Origin: Cunninghamella blakesleeana
Taxonomy: Eukaryota; Mucoromycota; Mucoromycetes; Mucorales; Cunninghamellaceae
Assembly: GCA_017871115.1 (NCBI GenBank)
Contig: JAFCIZ010000005.1
Span: 3,837,501 to 3,901,500 of the forward strand
Direction of reading: 5' to 3'
DNA: 64,000 nucleotides
Position 1 is the stretch's first letter, and every line of letters starts with the position of its first letter. The position numbers and the translations under genes were made by a program. The notes beneath the pieces are model-generated. The model saw only the letters and a list, made by a program, of their open reading frames with translations, was not told where the DNA came from and searched no databases. Shown here in pieces: positions 1-13,099 of this stretch.

Positions 1-2479
1 TAAAATATTTATAAAAGTTAATATATATGTATATATATAGTTATAATAATAGATAATAATAACAAAAAAAAATTACAAGTAAAATCACGAAGGATAGTTG
101 CTTTCATTAAAGCTTGGATCCATAAACGCATTGAATCGGCAGTATCAGTATAAAAGAAGAAAGTACGTTCTTGTTCATGTTGTGCTTTGAAACAGTATTT
201 ATTACTATGAATAGCTTCATCTACAATTACACGATAACCACGAAGATTGATAATACCTTTCATACGGACATCCTATTAAAAGTTATGATAAAAAGAATGA
301 TATTTATGTGGTTAGATGGTGAAAATTTATTAACAGTTTTATATTCGTATATTTATTTATATATTTATTCTTATTGTTATTTACCTTTGGGCTTTTAAAA
401 TAGAATAAATTGGTTCCTTTAAGAACAAACCATCTTTTATTCCATGTTTTATATCTATCACTCTGTTTGTGTAACCAACCCTCGTGTTCAGGAGCTTGGA
501 ATTCGTCAGTAGAAGGTCTTTGTAATGAACTATCAATAGATAAAATAGATAACGTTTGATCTGCAGGTTTATTGAATTTAGCCGTCATCTAAAAAAAAAA
601 AAAAAAAAAATTAAAAGAAAAAATATAGAAAAAAAAGTATTAAATAAATAAGCTGTAAAATCATTATATATTTATATTTTCTACTATATATATACTGACT
701 TCTTGTTGGAATCTATCATGGCCAGGTTGATATGATTGATGATTGTTTGTTGAAGTAATGGTTGGTGTACTCAAAGAAGCCCTAGGATGCGCAGCATCTT
801 TTGATATATCATGAGTAGAATGCTTGATGGTTGAAAAAGAATGTTGTTGTTTATTATGATGATATTCATTACTTTTAGATGACATAATACTTGAAGCTGT
901 CGTATTAAATGTATTGGATCGACTAATATTTTGAGGAGAAGCAGTAGATCCAAGACTAGTACTAGACATTGGTCTTAAATTATCTTGAGTAGTGACAGAA
1001 GAAGCTGAAGATGGAGGTGCTGGTGCTTTACGAGGAAATTGATATAAGCTATCTGATTCAATAGGAGATGATAAATTGGATTGGAAATTCATAGAGGAAG
1101 GTCCAGTAGTGGAGGATGAAACCGAACTAATGACGGATGAAGTATATTTTGTATCACGTTGTTGACTGGAAGAAGGAATACGACTCGTTGATACTGTTAC
1201 CCTTGGGACCGGCCCTTTTTGAGTGGATAGCTATATTTTTTTAAAAAATAAAATAAAATAAAATAAAAATCAATCAGTATTGTTATTTTATCTATTTTAT
1301 TTGTTTTTTCATTAATCTATTATTATTATTCACAATTACTTCATTTTCTACTTCATCAATATCTTCCAATGTATTATGACTGGTTGACTTTTTTCTTGAA
1401 GAGTTTAGTTTATTAATTGCTGTCATGACTTTATAACGTCTACCATAAGCTGCAATGCCTAGTTCCTTCAAAGTATCCATAGTTAATTCCACCAAGACAT
1501 CCCCAGTTATTTCTTGTTCTAAAAGAATATAGGTGTGTAGAAAGAATAGGAATAAAATATGAAAAAAAATGAGAAAAATTGTTTTGATGAAATATGTTAT
1601 GTATATATATATATATGTCTCCTTTCCTATTTATCTATTTATTTTTTAATTTATTTTCATTTTCTTACCAACAAATATATCCACTACATTTTCTAATCCA
1701 GCTGATTCCAACCAAGAACAAACTTGATTTACATCCCAAGTTTCTGGTTGTTGATCTAATTTAAGTGTTGTATAATTGGATGACGATTGATTTGAATCGA
1801 TTAATGAAGAAGAAGGAGGAGAAGGTATTATGGTTTCAGGGTGAGTAGGGGTGGTATGGATATTATTTAACGCGTCTATTTGTTGTTCTATATTTATTTT
1901 ACTAACGTTACTTTTATTATTGCTGTTGTTATTGTTGCTATTAGCATCGTCATCATGATAATTTTTGGTATTTATATTGACATTATTTTTATTGTTTAAG
2001 GTTTCGTTGGTGTCACTATTTTTTGTATTGGGTTTGATATGTGACGTATAGTTCATTGGAAATAGGCCCACCTATATAAACATTATACATTATATCATAT
2101 AAATATATAAATATATACATATACACACATATATATATATATTAGATATGCTCATATTTCATGGTATCAATATTCATGTAAAATTATTTTTATCATTATC
2201 ATTTATTACTTACGTTTCCTCTTTGGTCTTTTCCCTAATATGAATAGATAGTTAAATAGATATAAATAGGAATCGTTAATAAAAATAATAAATAAAAAAC
2301 AACATACTAAACTTATATAATGTTAAATTTATATATATATATACCTTCCACCAACCGTCAAGATATTTTTCATCTTTTTCAATAACCGTAATGGGTTCCC
2401 CGGCTTGAAAAGTAATTTCGTCTTCATTTTCAGCTTCAAAGTTATGAAGGGCATAAACGATTTCAAGTTTTGTTGACAT
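1..2479 (-). CDS. BOI1/2: Boi/Pob1-type SH3-SAM-PH polarity scaffold, 3' end beyond window
   Basis: Scaffold of the fungal Boi1/Boi2/Pob1 family, known to act at sites of polarised growth with Cdc42 and the exocyst. Exons: 2479-2345, 2234-2214, 2071-1669, 1518-1340, 1230-700, 588-385, 272-about 77; about 556 residues are visible. An SH3 domain (residues about 5-61) starts KLEIVYALHNFEAENEDEI and ends VGLFPMNYT. A SAM domain (about 160-225) opens with ETWDVNQVCSWLESAGL. A Ser/Thr-rich linker follows, then a PH domain from about residue 458 (HEGWLHKQSDRYKTWNKRWF) to RLWIQALMKA at the end of the last visible exon. The domain order SH3-SAM-PH is diagnostic. A probable donor at 76-75 implies at least one more exon outside the window. 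The ATG at 2479 directly precedes the SH3. The 5' side faces the SSK2 gene head to head. Confidence 0.9.
2214..2234 (-). other. 21-nt microexon completing the SH3 domain
   Basis: Seven codons (GKDQRGN) between TATTAG and GTAAGT. Exon 1 stops after WWK in phase 0 and exon 3 starts VGLFPMNY in phase 0, so inclusion gives WWKGKDQRGNVGLFP, the expected end of an SH3 fold; skipping removes it without shifting frame. Confidence 0.85.
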
Positions 2480-3761
2480 GAGTTTAGTTTGAATTAAAAA
2501 TAAACGATGACAATAATAATATAGAGTTGTGTAATCTTTTTTTGTTTTTAATTTTTATTTTTGACTATATTATATCTATATATATTTAGGTATATATATA
2601 TGTATATATATATATATATTTATATATTTATATATATTTATATTTAATGAAAGGAGTGTAGTATATATATTTATATATAAAGGAATGTAAGCTTTTTTAT
2701 ATAAAATAAAAAAAAGAAGAAAGGAAAGAATATAAATTCAACCTATTCTAAAAAATAAAATAAAATAATAATAGTGAAAAGAAAGAAAGAAGAATAAGAA
2801 AAAAAGACAATAAATTATTTAAAATTCTTTAATAATAGGAGTTGTAAAAAAAAAATAAAGGTCGTACAAATCTAATTTTGAACAGGCAAGTATTCATATT
2901 TCATTAAAAAAAGAATTTTTATGTTATTTTTTAAAATATTTCTCGTCACAACTTGTAAATTATATAATTTATATTAATATATATAATACATTTATATATA
3001 TACATATATATATAAATGTATATATAAATTTATATTATATATATATATATATATTATATTATATTACCTCCTCCTTATATAAAATATGTTAAAATATATA
3101 CCTTATTGAAAAAATTCATATTCCGTACCAATTATATTTAGATTATTCAAGATAACAACCCAATAACTCACGTGATACGTTGTTTCTTGTACCTAGATTT
3201 TTTAAAAAAGAAGACAAAAAGAATTTTTGTATTAAAAAAAATTAATTTAATAATATTTAAGGATAAAATAAAATATTCATCAATATATGTTATACATACA
3301 TAATATATATAACATATATACTAGAACACATGTATTATATAATATAAGAATGATATATATGTTTAAAAACAAGAATAATAGAATGAGAATGCACGGACCA
3401 CGGATCTTTCTTTACAAAAGTTTCTTTTTATTTTTATTTTTAATATTGTTTACCATACATTGATAATAATAAAAAACAAAAGAGAAAAAAAAGATTTGAG
3501 CCATATGATCAATTTTAGAAAATTTTAATTTCCGCCCAATTTTTTTAAATGTATATCTTTTTTTTTTCGTGTGGGATAATTCTTTTTTTTTTATCTCTTT
3601 CTTCCTTTTACTTTTTTTTTTTTTTTTTCTACATTTTATTATTTTTGTATATTATAGTTCTTAATTTTTTGTATTATATATATATATATATATATATATT
3701 ACCTATTATTTATTATTTATTTTTGTATTTGTATTTTTAATTTATTATAACATATTTATAA
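2480..3761. other. Divergent promoter region between BOI and SSK2
   Basis: AT-rich with many TA-dinucleotide tracts. The last 220 nt before the SSK2 start are long T and pyrimidine runs on the plus strand. It holds one clear palindromic E-box (listed separately). No reading frame with family resemblance was seen. Confidence 0.6.
3168..3175. promoter_or_regulatory. Perfect E-box palindrome TCACGTGA
   Basis: Eight-base palindrome with a CACGTG core, the class bound by bHLH factors such as Pho4, Cbf1 and Tye7. It lies between two divergent genes, 587-689 nt from their starts. Binding is inferred from sequence only. Confidence 0.45.
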
Positions 3762-3830
3762 ATGGATAAAATAAAAAAAGTAAGATGGGACCCTGAAAAC
3801 GAATCTAATTATTCAACATACAACAGTGTA

Positions 3831-3863
<33 letters not shown>

Positions 3864-6800
3864 TACAGTAATAATACAACAGCACCACCAACACCTACAC
3901 CAACAATTAATACACCTATATATAATAATACTTATGATTATACACCTTTTGATTCCCATTTTATAACCTCCTCACGACCAAATACCTATAATAATGAAGA
4001 CGATAGCGGTAGTGATAGTGAATATACAAATAGAAATAAAAGAGAAGAATATGATAACTATGATGAAGAGGAAGACTATGATGATGATGATGATGATGAC
4101 GAAGAAGAAGAGGATATTTTGCATGAAGTTTATTATGAAGACCCAACCAACCCTATTCCAACACGATCACATCATTCCAATCATATATCACCCGAAGAAG
4201 CACATGAAAGACGTGAATGGCAACAAATGTTGCAATCTGTATTAAGAGGAGAAGTGATCAAAAGTGAAAAAAAACGATTATTAAATAAAGACATATTTCA
4301 ACAAAGAAATTCTATACAAGAAATATGGTTATCTTTAAGAGCACTTTTACGTGGAAGAACTATAACGGATGAAATGAAATTTTTACAAGAAAGTCGGCAA
4401 TCTATTGATGAAGTGGTAGAAAGCATTATGAAATTTCGTGTAGATGATCATTCAGCAGATCCGGCTCTTCTTCAAGTGGCAGAAGTATTAAAATGTGTCG
4501 ATCGGGTCGAATCATTATACGCTACTCGTGCAGAAATGATTCGAAATCATCCTAATTATAATGCTGCTCCTTTTCAAATTCGGTTGGATGCTCTCAACGC
4601 TTGGTGTACCGTTACTCGAAGTTTACACATGCAATTCAAAATATTAAGAGACTGGACGGGGTCAGATGATTTACAGGTGTCACGAACAATGAACTTGGGG
4701 GAGAAAGATACAAATATTCAGCAAAACTCCACAAGTAACAATAATAATGACAACAGTAATTATCAGCATGATTTTTATTACCACCATAAATTAGCATCAA
4801 AAGATTACCCTTATTCCAATACAGACCTTTTAGCTACTTTATCCTCCACTTCATCTTCTTATAATACAAACGCTTCCAACTCTTCTTCTACCGCTGCAAC
4901 TCAAACAAATATGGTTAGAAATAATAGCAACAGCAGTATTCAACATCAGCAGCATCAGCAACAACAATTTAAACTAAATCAAAAAAATTCGTCGTTTGTA
5001 GAACGAATTCTTCGCGAATCAGCTCTTCAAGATACTTTTGATAAAAGGACTTTATCCGCCTTAAATTGTTTATTGTTAAAATCCAAACAAACTATGATGG
5101 CCAACCATCGTCTTTTTCAAAATATGAATTTACCACCCTTTTTTGATGAATTAAAACGATTAGCACATTTCCCATCCCGACTAGTAGAAGAAGCATTGAA
5201 GTTAAGATTAGAATCTAAAGATCGTGTGACGGATCCACCCAAACAAATGGTTGATGCTATGTTGGAAGATTTTCATGGTTTGTTATCTTTAGCCTGTCGT
5301 GTGAAAAAACAATATCAAGAATTGGCTTCGCCTGCTCCTGGCTGGGTCATGATTGATGATGACACATTGGAAAAAAATTACAAAAATGTGGTCATGGATT
5401 CTGTTCAATTTTATTTTAAATTAATTACTTGGAAAATCGATTTTGAAAAAGAAAATAGTTTAAGAGAATGTGAAGTCTTGGAAAAGGAATGGGAATTTTT
5501 ATTATCAACCATTTGTTGTATTGATGATGAAGCCTATTATGAATGCACTGAACAATTCTGGTAAAAATATAAAAAATAAAAAATAATAAAGATGGAATAA
5601 AAAATGATATATATATATATATACATTATAAAGTTTTATTAAAAGTATTTATTTTTTAAAATATACATACATATATTATTATTGTTATTAGTGCACTAAC
5701 AAATCGTCAATTACAAGATACTATGAATGATTTAAATAATATTATGTCTATGAACGCAAATGATGAAGATAATGATATTGAAACAAAATATTCAAGACTA
5801 TTACATACTATTGGAATGAGGGCTCGTAAACTTTTACAATTTGCAAAGTATATGGACATATTTATTTAATTAAAACGTATATATATATGTTGGTATTTAT
5901 CCCTTATTTATTTATTTATTTTCTTATTTTATTTCTTGTATTTGTTTTTTTCCATAGATCATTTGTTGGAAACTTTGAAAATGCAGCAGAATATTTATTT
6001 GATACAGAATGTTTAAATAATGTGATTAAATACCTTGAATTAACTGGGCACTTTTTTGTGCGCACCAATACATTTGAGGATGAAAGAATATACATGATTG
6101 CCTCACCATCATTATATAACCGACCTGATATGATAGCAACACTAGCGCATAGCGGATTTAAAGCTCCTAAAGAAGAAGATATTCCTGGTACACCAAATAG
6201 CCAATTTCAATTGAATGGATATGAATCAGCTCATTATTTTACCAACCCTTATAACCCAGAAGATACTAATTATTCTTCCAAAGATTATATCTTTTTCATT
6301 GCACCATGGCAACATTTTTACTGGTCTGGTGATATTTATGATGTTCCACTTCCACTTGTCAATATTAATTTAAAACCACGCCGTATGCGATTAGTCACAC
6401 ATGTGCCTAGACACCTGAAGGGTATTAAATCACAATTTTGGGCATCTGTCAAACATTATGGTTTAGGGATCATTCGTGAGCAACGTTGTCATTCACCCAA
6501 AATACATAAAGACATTCGTCCTATCAAAGCCACTATTTATAAATTAACAGAAACCATCATTCATAGTGTCTACTCATTACGGGATTTAACAACATTGAAC
6601 ACAGAATGTCATGAATTAGTTGAAGAAGCGTTTAGTTTCGCAAGTGATTTTGGTATGAGGGTTTCTAAATTATTTGACCCAAGACATCGATTACCTTTAG
6701 ATTTGACATTAACCCAATTAGCAATACAATGGATTTGTTTTATTACAGATGAATGTAATCCTATGGATCAGCGTACTTTTAGATGGGCAGTTACAGCTTT

Positions 6801-8020
6801 GGAATTTGGCCAACTTATGACAAAGGGAACTAATATGCTGGCTTTAGGGGAAGCGGATTTTTCGATGTTGCAAAGTAAAGTGGCTAGATGTATTGCTTTA
6901 CTGATTTCCCATTTTGATGTATTGGGTACAAGATGGACATTTGAAGTACAACAAAAGGAAGAACAAAGAAAAAGAGGGATTACAGCAAGAAGAAACTCTT
7001 ACATCACTAGTAACAATAATAATCATAACAGCGGTAGCAGCAATAACAACAACATCACGAAAAGTAATAATAACAATAACAATAGTGGCAGTAGTAGTAA
7101 TAATAAAAGTAATAATAATAGCGTTATAAAAGACGAAAATGAAAATTCATTTAATCAGAATAACATCGACAACCGCCGTAACAGTAATGGTAGTATAAGA
7201 AGAAGTAGTATTAATGTCAATGGAGGAACGAGCAAGGAACCCAATAATCATAATAATAGTAGCAACAATGGAAATAATAAAGAAGTTGTAGGCAATACAG
7301 ATGTAGTTGGGAATGAAGCAGCAGTAGCAGCAGCACATCGATATATAAGAGATGCATGGATGCGAGATATTACTCAATTAGAAACAGAAAGAAATAAAAT
7401 GGAGCAGGAAGCCAAAATAGTTGGGAAAGTCTTGGATGATCAAAAACCTGAAGATCAATCGCTTGTATTTTTAGCTCCTTCTTCTTCTAATATCTCCTTT
7501 CGATGGCAACAAGGCCGTTATATTGGTGCTGGGACATTTGGGCAAGTATATTTGGCTATTAATTTAGATACATCAAGTATTATGGCTGTAAAAGAAATTC
7601 GATTTCCTGATTCAAGTGCTTTATCAGCTTTACATAAAGCTATTAAGGAAGAAATGAAGGTTATGGAAATGCTACACCATCGAAATATTGTACAATACTA
7701 TGGAATGGTAATAAAAAAAAATATAAAGATTATTTTAAAAATATTAAAAATGAAAAAATAAAAATTATTAATATATTATTTATTTACTTTATTTAATAGG
7801 AAGTACATCGTGAAAAAGTAAATATATTTATGGAATATTGTGAAAATGGTAGTCTTGGTTCATTATTAGAAGCAGGTGGTCGGATTGAAGCCGAATATTA
7901 TATTGTTGATTATGCATATCAAATACTTTGTGGTTTGGCTTATTTACATGATAATAATATTGTACACCGTGATATTAAACCAGATAGTAAGTTAAAAAAT
8001 AATACATATCTACGCATAGG

Positions 8021-8059
<39 letters not shown>

Positions 8060-9021
8060 TATAAATATTGAATTATTTTTTTTAATATATATATATATAT
8101 ATATTATTTTTAAAATAAAAAATAGATATATTGATTGATCATCAAGGTCAATTGAAATTGTCCGACTTTGGTGCATCTAAAATTATTGCTCATGGACATA
8201 AAACGCTTGGAAAAACAACATTAAATGTAGCTAATAGTTTAACTGGTACACCAATGTATATGGTAAATATAAACATAGTAACAATATAAAAATATTAATA
8301 AATATATAAATAAACAAATATATTAATAATATACATGTATATATATATATATATATATTAGGCACCTGAAGTTATTACAGGAGGGGATACAGGTAGGAAA
8401 GGATCTATGGATATATGGTCATTAGGATGCTGTGTAGTACAAATGGCAACTGGAAGAAGACCTTGGAGTACACTCGATAATGAATGGTCAGTTATGTTCC
8501 ATGTAGTAACTGGACATCCACCTTTACCAGATCCATCACAAATGTCTAGTTCTGGTATATCTTTTCTTAAAAAATGTTTTATTCGAAATCCTAAAGAACG
8601 ACCTACAGCTTATGAGTTATTAGAAGATCCTTGGATTAAAAATTATTTAGAACATGGTATTATTGAAAATGACGAACAGCAACAACAACAACAACAAACT
8701 GAAACAACAAACCTAAACAAAAACACAACAACGATACCATCATCACCTCCTCCATCACCTTATCATGAAAACCCTCAACAACAACAGCAACAATCGATTG
8801 AGCATAAAAGTATTAATAGTAATAATAGTTTAAAAGGAAATTTACCGTCTTTACCAACACCTTCCACCTCTGCTTCTCAATTAACAACAACTACAGGTAG
8901 CCATGATTCAAAACAATTGGATAATTCACACTCTAGTATAAAAAATCATGATTCTTTACATAATTATTTTCAAGGATTATTTGAACATGATCACCCGTCA
9001 CCATCTTTATCAAAATCTTGA
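3762..9021 (+). CDS. SSK2: Ssk2/Ssk22/Wis4-type MAP kinase kinase kinase
   Basis: MAPKKK of the osmotic/general stress (HOG/Sty1) cascade. Exons: 3762-5560, 5692-5847, 5958-7707, 7800-7986, 8126-8262, 8362-9021; 1562 aa. The N-terminus is Asn-rich and acidic. Residues about 140-1020 match the long conserved region of Ssk2/Wis4 proteins (for example QEIWLSLRALLRGRTITDEM). The kinase domain spans about 1166-1436: glycine loop IGAGTFGQVYLA, VAIK-like MAVKEI, catalytic HRDIKPDN, DFG (LSDFGAS), APE (MAPEVITGG) and DIWSLGC. All catalytic motifs are intact. A Gln-rich tail of about 125 residues follows. In this family the N-terminal half binds the Ssk1-type response regulator and represses the kinase. 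Splitting HRDIKPD|N across an intron is supported by the exact motif on both sides. Confidence 0.93.
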
Positions 9022-10398
9022 TATAAAAATATAATCAATTAATCATTTTTTTTTTATTTTTTTATTTTTTTTTAAAAAAAGGCACTTTATATTTTATACA
9101 TTATTATTGTTATTATAATTTTTAATTTATTTATTTTGTTATTCTAGTATTATACATTATTTTGATTATGAATTATTTATATTAAATCATAGCAGGAAAA
9201 AAAATTGAACCCTTTTTCTTTTACTCTCTTTTCATATTTTATTATTATGAATAAATGCAATCTTTTTTTTTTTTTGTTTTGCTTTGTTTTTGTTTTTGTT
9301 TTTTATAAAATGACTAAAAGAAGTGATAAGGAGGTTAGGTATGTTTATAAAAGGAAAATAAAGTAAAGTATATAAAAAAAGTATAAAAAAAAGAATGGAT
9401 CTTCTATTTATTTATTTTTAATAAATATTAAAATTTTTATTATTATTATTATTATAATTATTTTTAAGGGGAGTTAAGGAAAGAAAAAGAGTGGGTGATA
9501 AACTACTTTTTGGGATATATAGATTTACCAAAAAAAAAAAAAAAAAAATGGGGGGTGGAGAAGAAAAAATAATAAAAAAAAAGAGAGAGAGAGAAAGAGA
9601 GAGAAGAAAGGAAAAATCATTTGGAATAGTAAAGAATGGCGTTTTTTTAAATTGGATTAGGGGAAATCAATATATATTTACCTTATATAATATGTATATA
9701 TAATATATAAATATATTTGAAATATATATAATAAAAAAAAAAAAAAAAAGATAGAGATAAAAAAGAGAAAGAGGAAGAGAGACCATTTATGAAATGCATA
9801 CATGTACTGAGCCTCTTATTTAACTTCCATTGACACAGATTTCCTTAAAAGATCATGCATGTTATGAAAATCAAAAATAAATAAAAAACCAGGATTTATT
9901 TTGCTTTGTCATAAGAAAGTATATACATATAAATAAATAAAATATAGTAAAAATAATTCATCTATTCGATTATCGATATTAATTTTTTTTTTTTTTAAAA
10001 AAAAAAAAAGAATCGTTATTATAAACAATCCTTTAGTAACCCTTAACCCATACTCATATTTTAAGTTTTTTTTTTTTTTAATATTACTTTTTTATTGACA
10101 AGAATATTTCAGAATCAATGAAATAGATAGTTTAGTTATTTTATTTTAATATTAATTTTTTATAAAATAATGTAATATAATAAAGAGTAATAAGTAAAGG
10201 ATATAATATATTATATTATAATATATAAATGTATTGTACGATAAACAAAAAAAAAAGTAATAATAAATTAGTATTTACAAAAGAAAAAGATAAAGGAAAA
10301 CATGAAATGATTATGATGGAGTTTGTTGTATAATATAAGTTATAAAAAATAATAAAAATTAAAAAAGGTGTTCATAAAATTATAGCATAAAAATATAA
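9022..10398. other. Convergent intergenic region (SSK2 / PDK-like 3' ends)
   Basis: Expected to hold the two 3' UTRs. Low-complexity A and T runs, an A run near 9531-9548 and a GA-rich stretch near 9580-9620. No gene or RNA structure recognised. Confidence 0.6.
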
Positions 10399-11968
10399 TT
10401 AAGCATGACCAACAGCAGCAGTTAAAGAAACAGCATGATGATGATTAGCAGAAGAATAAGCTGCTTGATCATTCTGGTGATGGTGATGGTCATTATCAGA
10501 AATAGCATATAAAAAGGCATCTAATTGAGAATTGGCATGATGAATGGATAAATGAGAAGAAGCATAACGTTGGTGGGAATTAGATCGAGATGGTAAAATG
10601 GAAGGATATCTTTCCAAGATATGATCATCTCTATCTAAAGCTAAATACATGGTAGATCCTAATCCTTCAGCCGAAACTATATCTAAATGGCCACCGAAAT
10701 GACCAGCCATAGTTTTTGCCATACGCCAGCCCGACCACATGGACCATTCATTTTGTTCTACATCTTCAAATTCATCCAATTGGTTTGATTTTGCTGCTGA
10801 TCTTTGGTAGCGTTGGGAATTGTTATGTTGTTGATGAATAGATTGTCTTAAAATAGAAGCACAGGTAGGTACACCCATCATATCTCTTGGAATATCGTGT
10901 TGCAAATCATGAGGGGTTAAAGCAGCAGAATTGGTCAAACGGTAGCCTACACTAGTTGGTCCACCAAATACGTCTAATTGAAGGAATGGGGAGGTGCCGT
11001 TGTTGTTTTTTCTTTTAAAAATGGATGGAATCCAAGACTTTGAATTATTGTCATTAACAGTTGGTGGTTGGTCAAAGTGAGAACGTAAACTAATTAAAGT
11101 AGCTTCATATAAAATACGGTGTAATACACTTGGGACTTGGGTTAGTTCAAGTTGGTGGGCGGATTTATTTTTTTTAATATGAATAGTTGGTAAACGAGTA
11201 TCTCCAAAAGTATCAATACAAGTTTGCTTTGCATCTTCAACTGCTTGGTGTGCTATATCTACTGGGCAAATCACTTGAGCATGATTGCCTGTTTTTTGGT
11301 GCCATGATAAGTGTTGATCTAGTTGATTATTTAAAAAATAATATATATAAAAAATTAGTGATCGGAAATAAAAAATTAAAATATTTATATCTAATTTACC
11401 TAATAGATAATGAATTCCAAGCCCGATTGCATTAATGTGATCCATCAACATGACAGACTGAGAAGTAGCGGTGGAAGAAGATGTTAAAGCATATCTTAAT
11501 TTAATTAAACTAGAAGCTTGGCGCTGTCTTAATTTTTGAATGGTATTACTAAAAGCCTTTGGTGAAGTTTCTTTTAGTGAAGGATGAAGCATTGTACAGA
11601 TATCATGTAAATAACGATGACAAACATCTTTAATTAATGGTGATTGTTGTAAAGTATCTGTGTTCAAAGATGATAATAATCTTAAAATATGTGTATAGCG
11701 TACTGGTAATTCATTACATAAAAAAGAGGATGCTGTAGCTAATGGTAATTTTTTTTGTTTTGAAGGTGTAGCTAAATGTGATAACTAAAAAAAAAATATA
11801 GATATATAAGTATTATGTATATATGTATATGTGTATATATTATTTCATGTTAAAATCAAAGTAAGCAATTATCGTTGCTATTATTACCGAGATTCTAGTT
11901 TCTTGACTAGCCCAAAAATTAGCTATAAGTCTTTTAGGTAATACATTCATTATATGTGATTGAGACAT
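10399..11968 (-). CDS. Mitochondrial PDK/BCKDK-family protein with degenerate ATP motifs
   Basis: Member of the mitochondrial protein-kinase family that phosphorylates pyruvate or branched-chain ketoacid dehydrogenase (yeast Pkp1/Pkp2). Exons: 11968-11888, 11784-11400, 11318-10399; 461 aa. N-terminal helix bundle signature: ELPVRYTHILRLLSSL, then a DHINAIGLGIHYLL segment continuing QHLSWHQKTG. The C-terminal GHKL-like part ends AGHFGGHLDIVSAEGLGS, matching the family segment around its last glycine box. However the N box reads LYEATLISLR rather than the usual E-x-x-K-N, no D-x-G-x-G is evident, and the second glycine loop is SGWRMAK rather than GYGLP. It may be a non-catalytic partner. A start at 11968 gives a basic, hydrophobic leader. 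The His/Asn-rich tail lies beyond the domain. Confidence 0.8.
11319..11399 (-). other. 81-nt stop-free intron of the PDK-like gene
   Basis: Begins GTAAAT and ends CAACTAG. Its length is divisible by three and it contains no stop in frame, so retention would add 27 hydrophobic residues. Splicing is preferred because it restores HYLLDQHLSW, typical of the family. Confidence 0.75.
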
Positions 11969-12535
11969 TTCATATATTTATATATATATATATATATATT
12001 AAAAAAAATATTAAAGCGTGGTCAAAATATAATAAAAAAGTAAAGAAAAAAAAAAAAAGAGAGAGAGAGAGAAATAAAATAAAATGAAATGGAAAATTAT
12101 CTTTTTATATTTCAAAAAGTGTTGGGGGGAGGAAAGGAAATAATGAATGGTTTTCCATTGCTTCCAAAAAGAAACTTCAAAAAAACTAAAGTATTTGTTA
12201 AAAAAAAGAGGAGAGTTATTTTTTAAAATGAGAAAGAGTATTATTTTTTTCCTCCCCCCCAAGAAATTCAAATTATTTCTTCCCCTTACATATTAAAAAA
12301 GTACTAGCAAGTGGTTCAAAATTATCAAAAAAAAAAAATAATGATTACGAATAAATAATAACAAAATCTAATGTATGTCAAAAAAAAACTTATTTATTTA
12401 TCTTTTTTGCCAAATCTGTGTTGCCATTAAAGATACGGAGTTGTTTTCAATTTATTTTAAATTTGATAAAAGAGAAAAAGAGAGAGAGAGAATGAAGAGA
12501 CCGAAGGAACCATTGGATGAGCGAGCGAAGGATAA

Positions 12536-12537
<2 letters not shown>

Positions 12538-12569
<32 letters not shown>
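12538..12569 (+). repeat. T homopolymer, about 32 nt
   Basis: Uninterrupted T run by direct count, followed by GG. Confidence 0.9.
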
Positions 12570-12570
<1 letters not shown>

Positions 12571-13055
12571 GTTGAATATCTTTTATTTCCATATTTGATT
12601 CATTTTTTAGATCACTCTTGTCTTTCTTTTCTCGGTGTATCTTTTTTTCTTTCTCTCTTTCTCCCCCAAATCCCTATTATTATTAAGTAAAAAAAAGAAA
12701 GAAAAAAAAGCTATTCATGGTCCCTTTTTTTATATTTATATATATAAGGAGATCATTAAAAAAAACTCTTGGCATATGATATATAATAGTTACAACAACA
12801 ATCAAAATGAAATGAAAAAATAAAAATGCTTATTTTTATAATATATATGTATAATATGTATGTACTATTTTTTTTTATTTTTTATTTGGTTACATAGTTG
12901 ACTATGTTTACATTAATTGACCAACTTTATATTTATATATGCTGGGGGTGACATATGAATTCCAAAAAAGTATGGATGTTTCTCTAAATAAAAATATGCC
13001 GATTTGTTTTTTTATCCAATCCCATTATATAAATACGTATAAAAACTTTATAATT

Positions 13056-13056
<1 letters not shown>

Positions 13057-13097
<41 letters not shown>
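13057..13097 (+). repeat. A homopolymer, about 41 nt
   Basis: Uninterrupted A run by direct count; the sequence TACGTA occurs shortly before and directly after it, but no inserted element could be delimited. Confidence 0.9.

Positions 13098-13099
<2 letters not shown>

Noticed and set aside
3549..3740. Open frame rich in Phe, Tyr and Ile upstream of SSK2
   Set aside because: It translates T runs and TA repeats in the promoter; no start context or family resemblance.
7147..7377. Minus-strand open frame opposite SSK2 exon 3
   Set aside because: Mirror of the Asn/Ser codon repeats of the real gene.
9491..9703. Lys/Glu/Arg-rich plus-strand frame
   Set aside because: Product of A and GA runs in a 3' flank; no intron signals or conserved motif.
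12312..12330. GTGGTTCAAAATTAT resembling a tRNA T-loop
   Set aside because: No acceptor, D or anticodon stems could be built around it.
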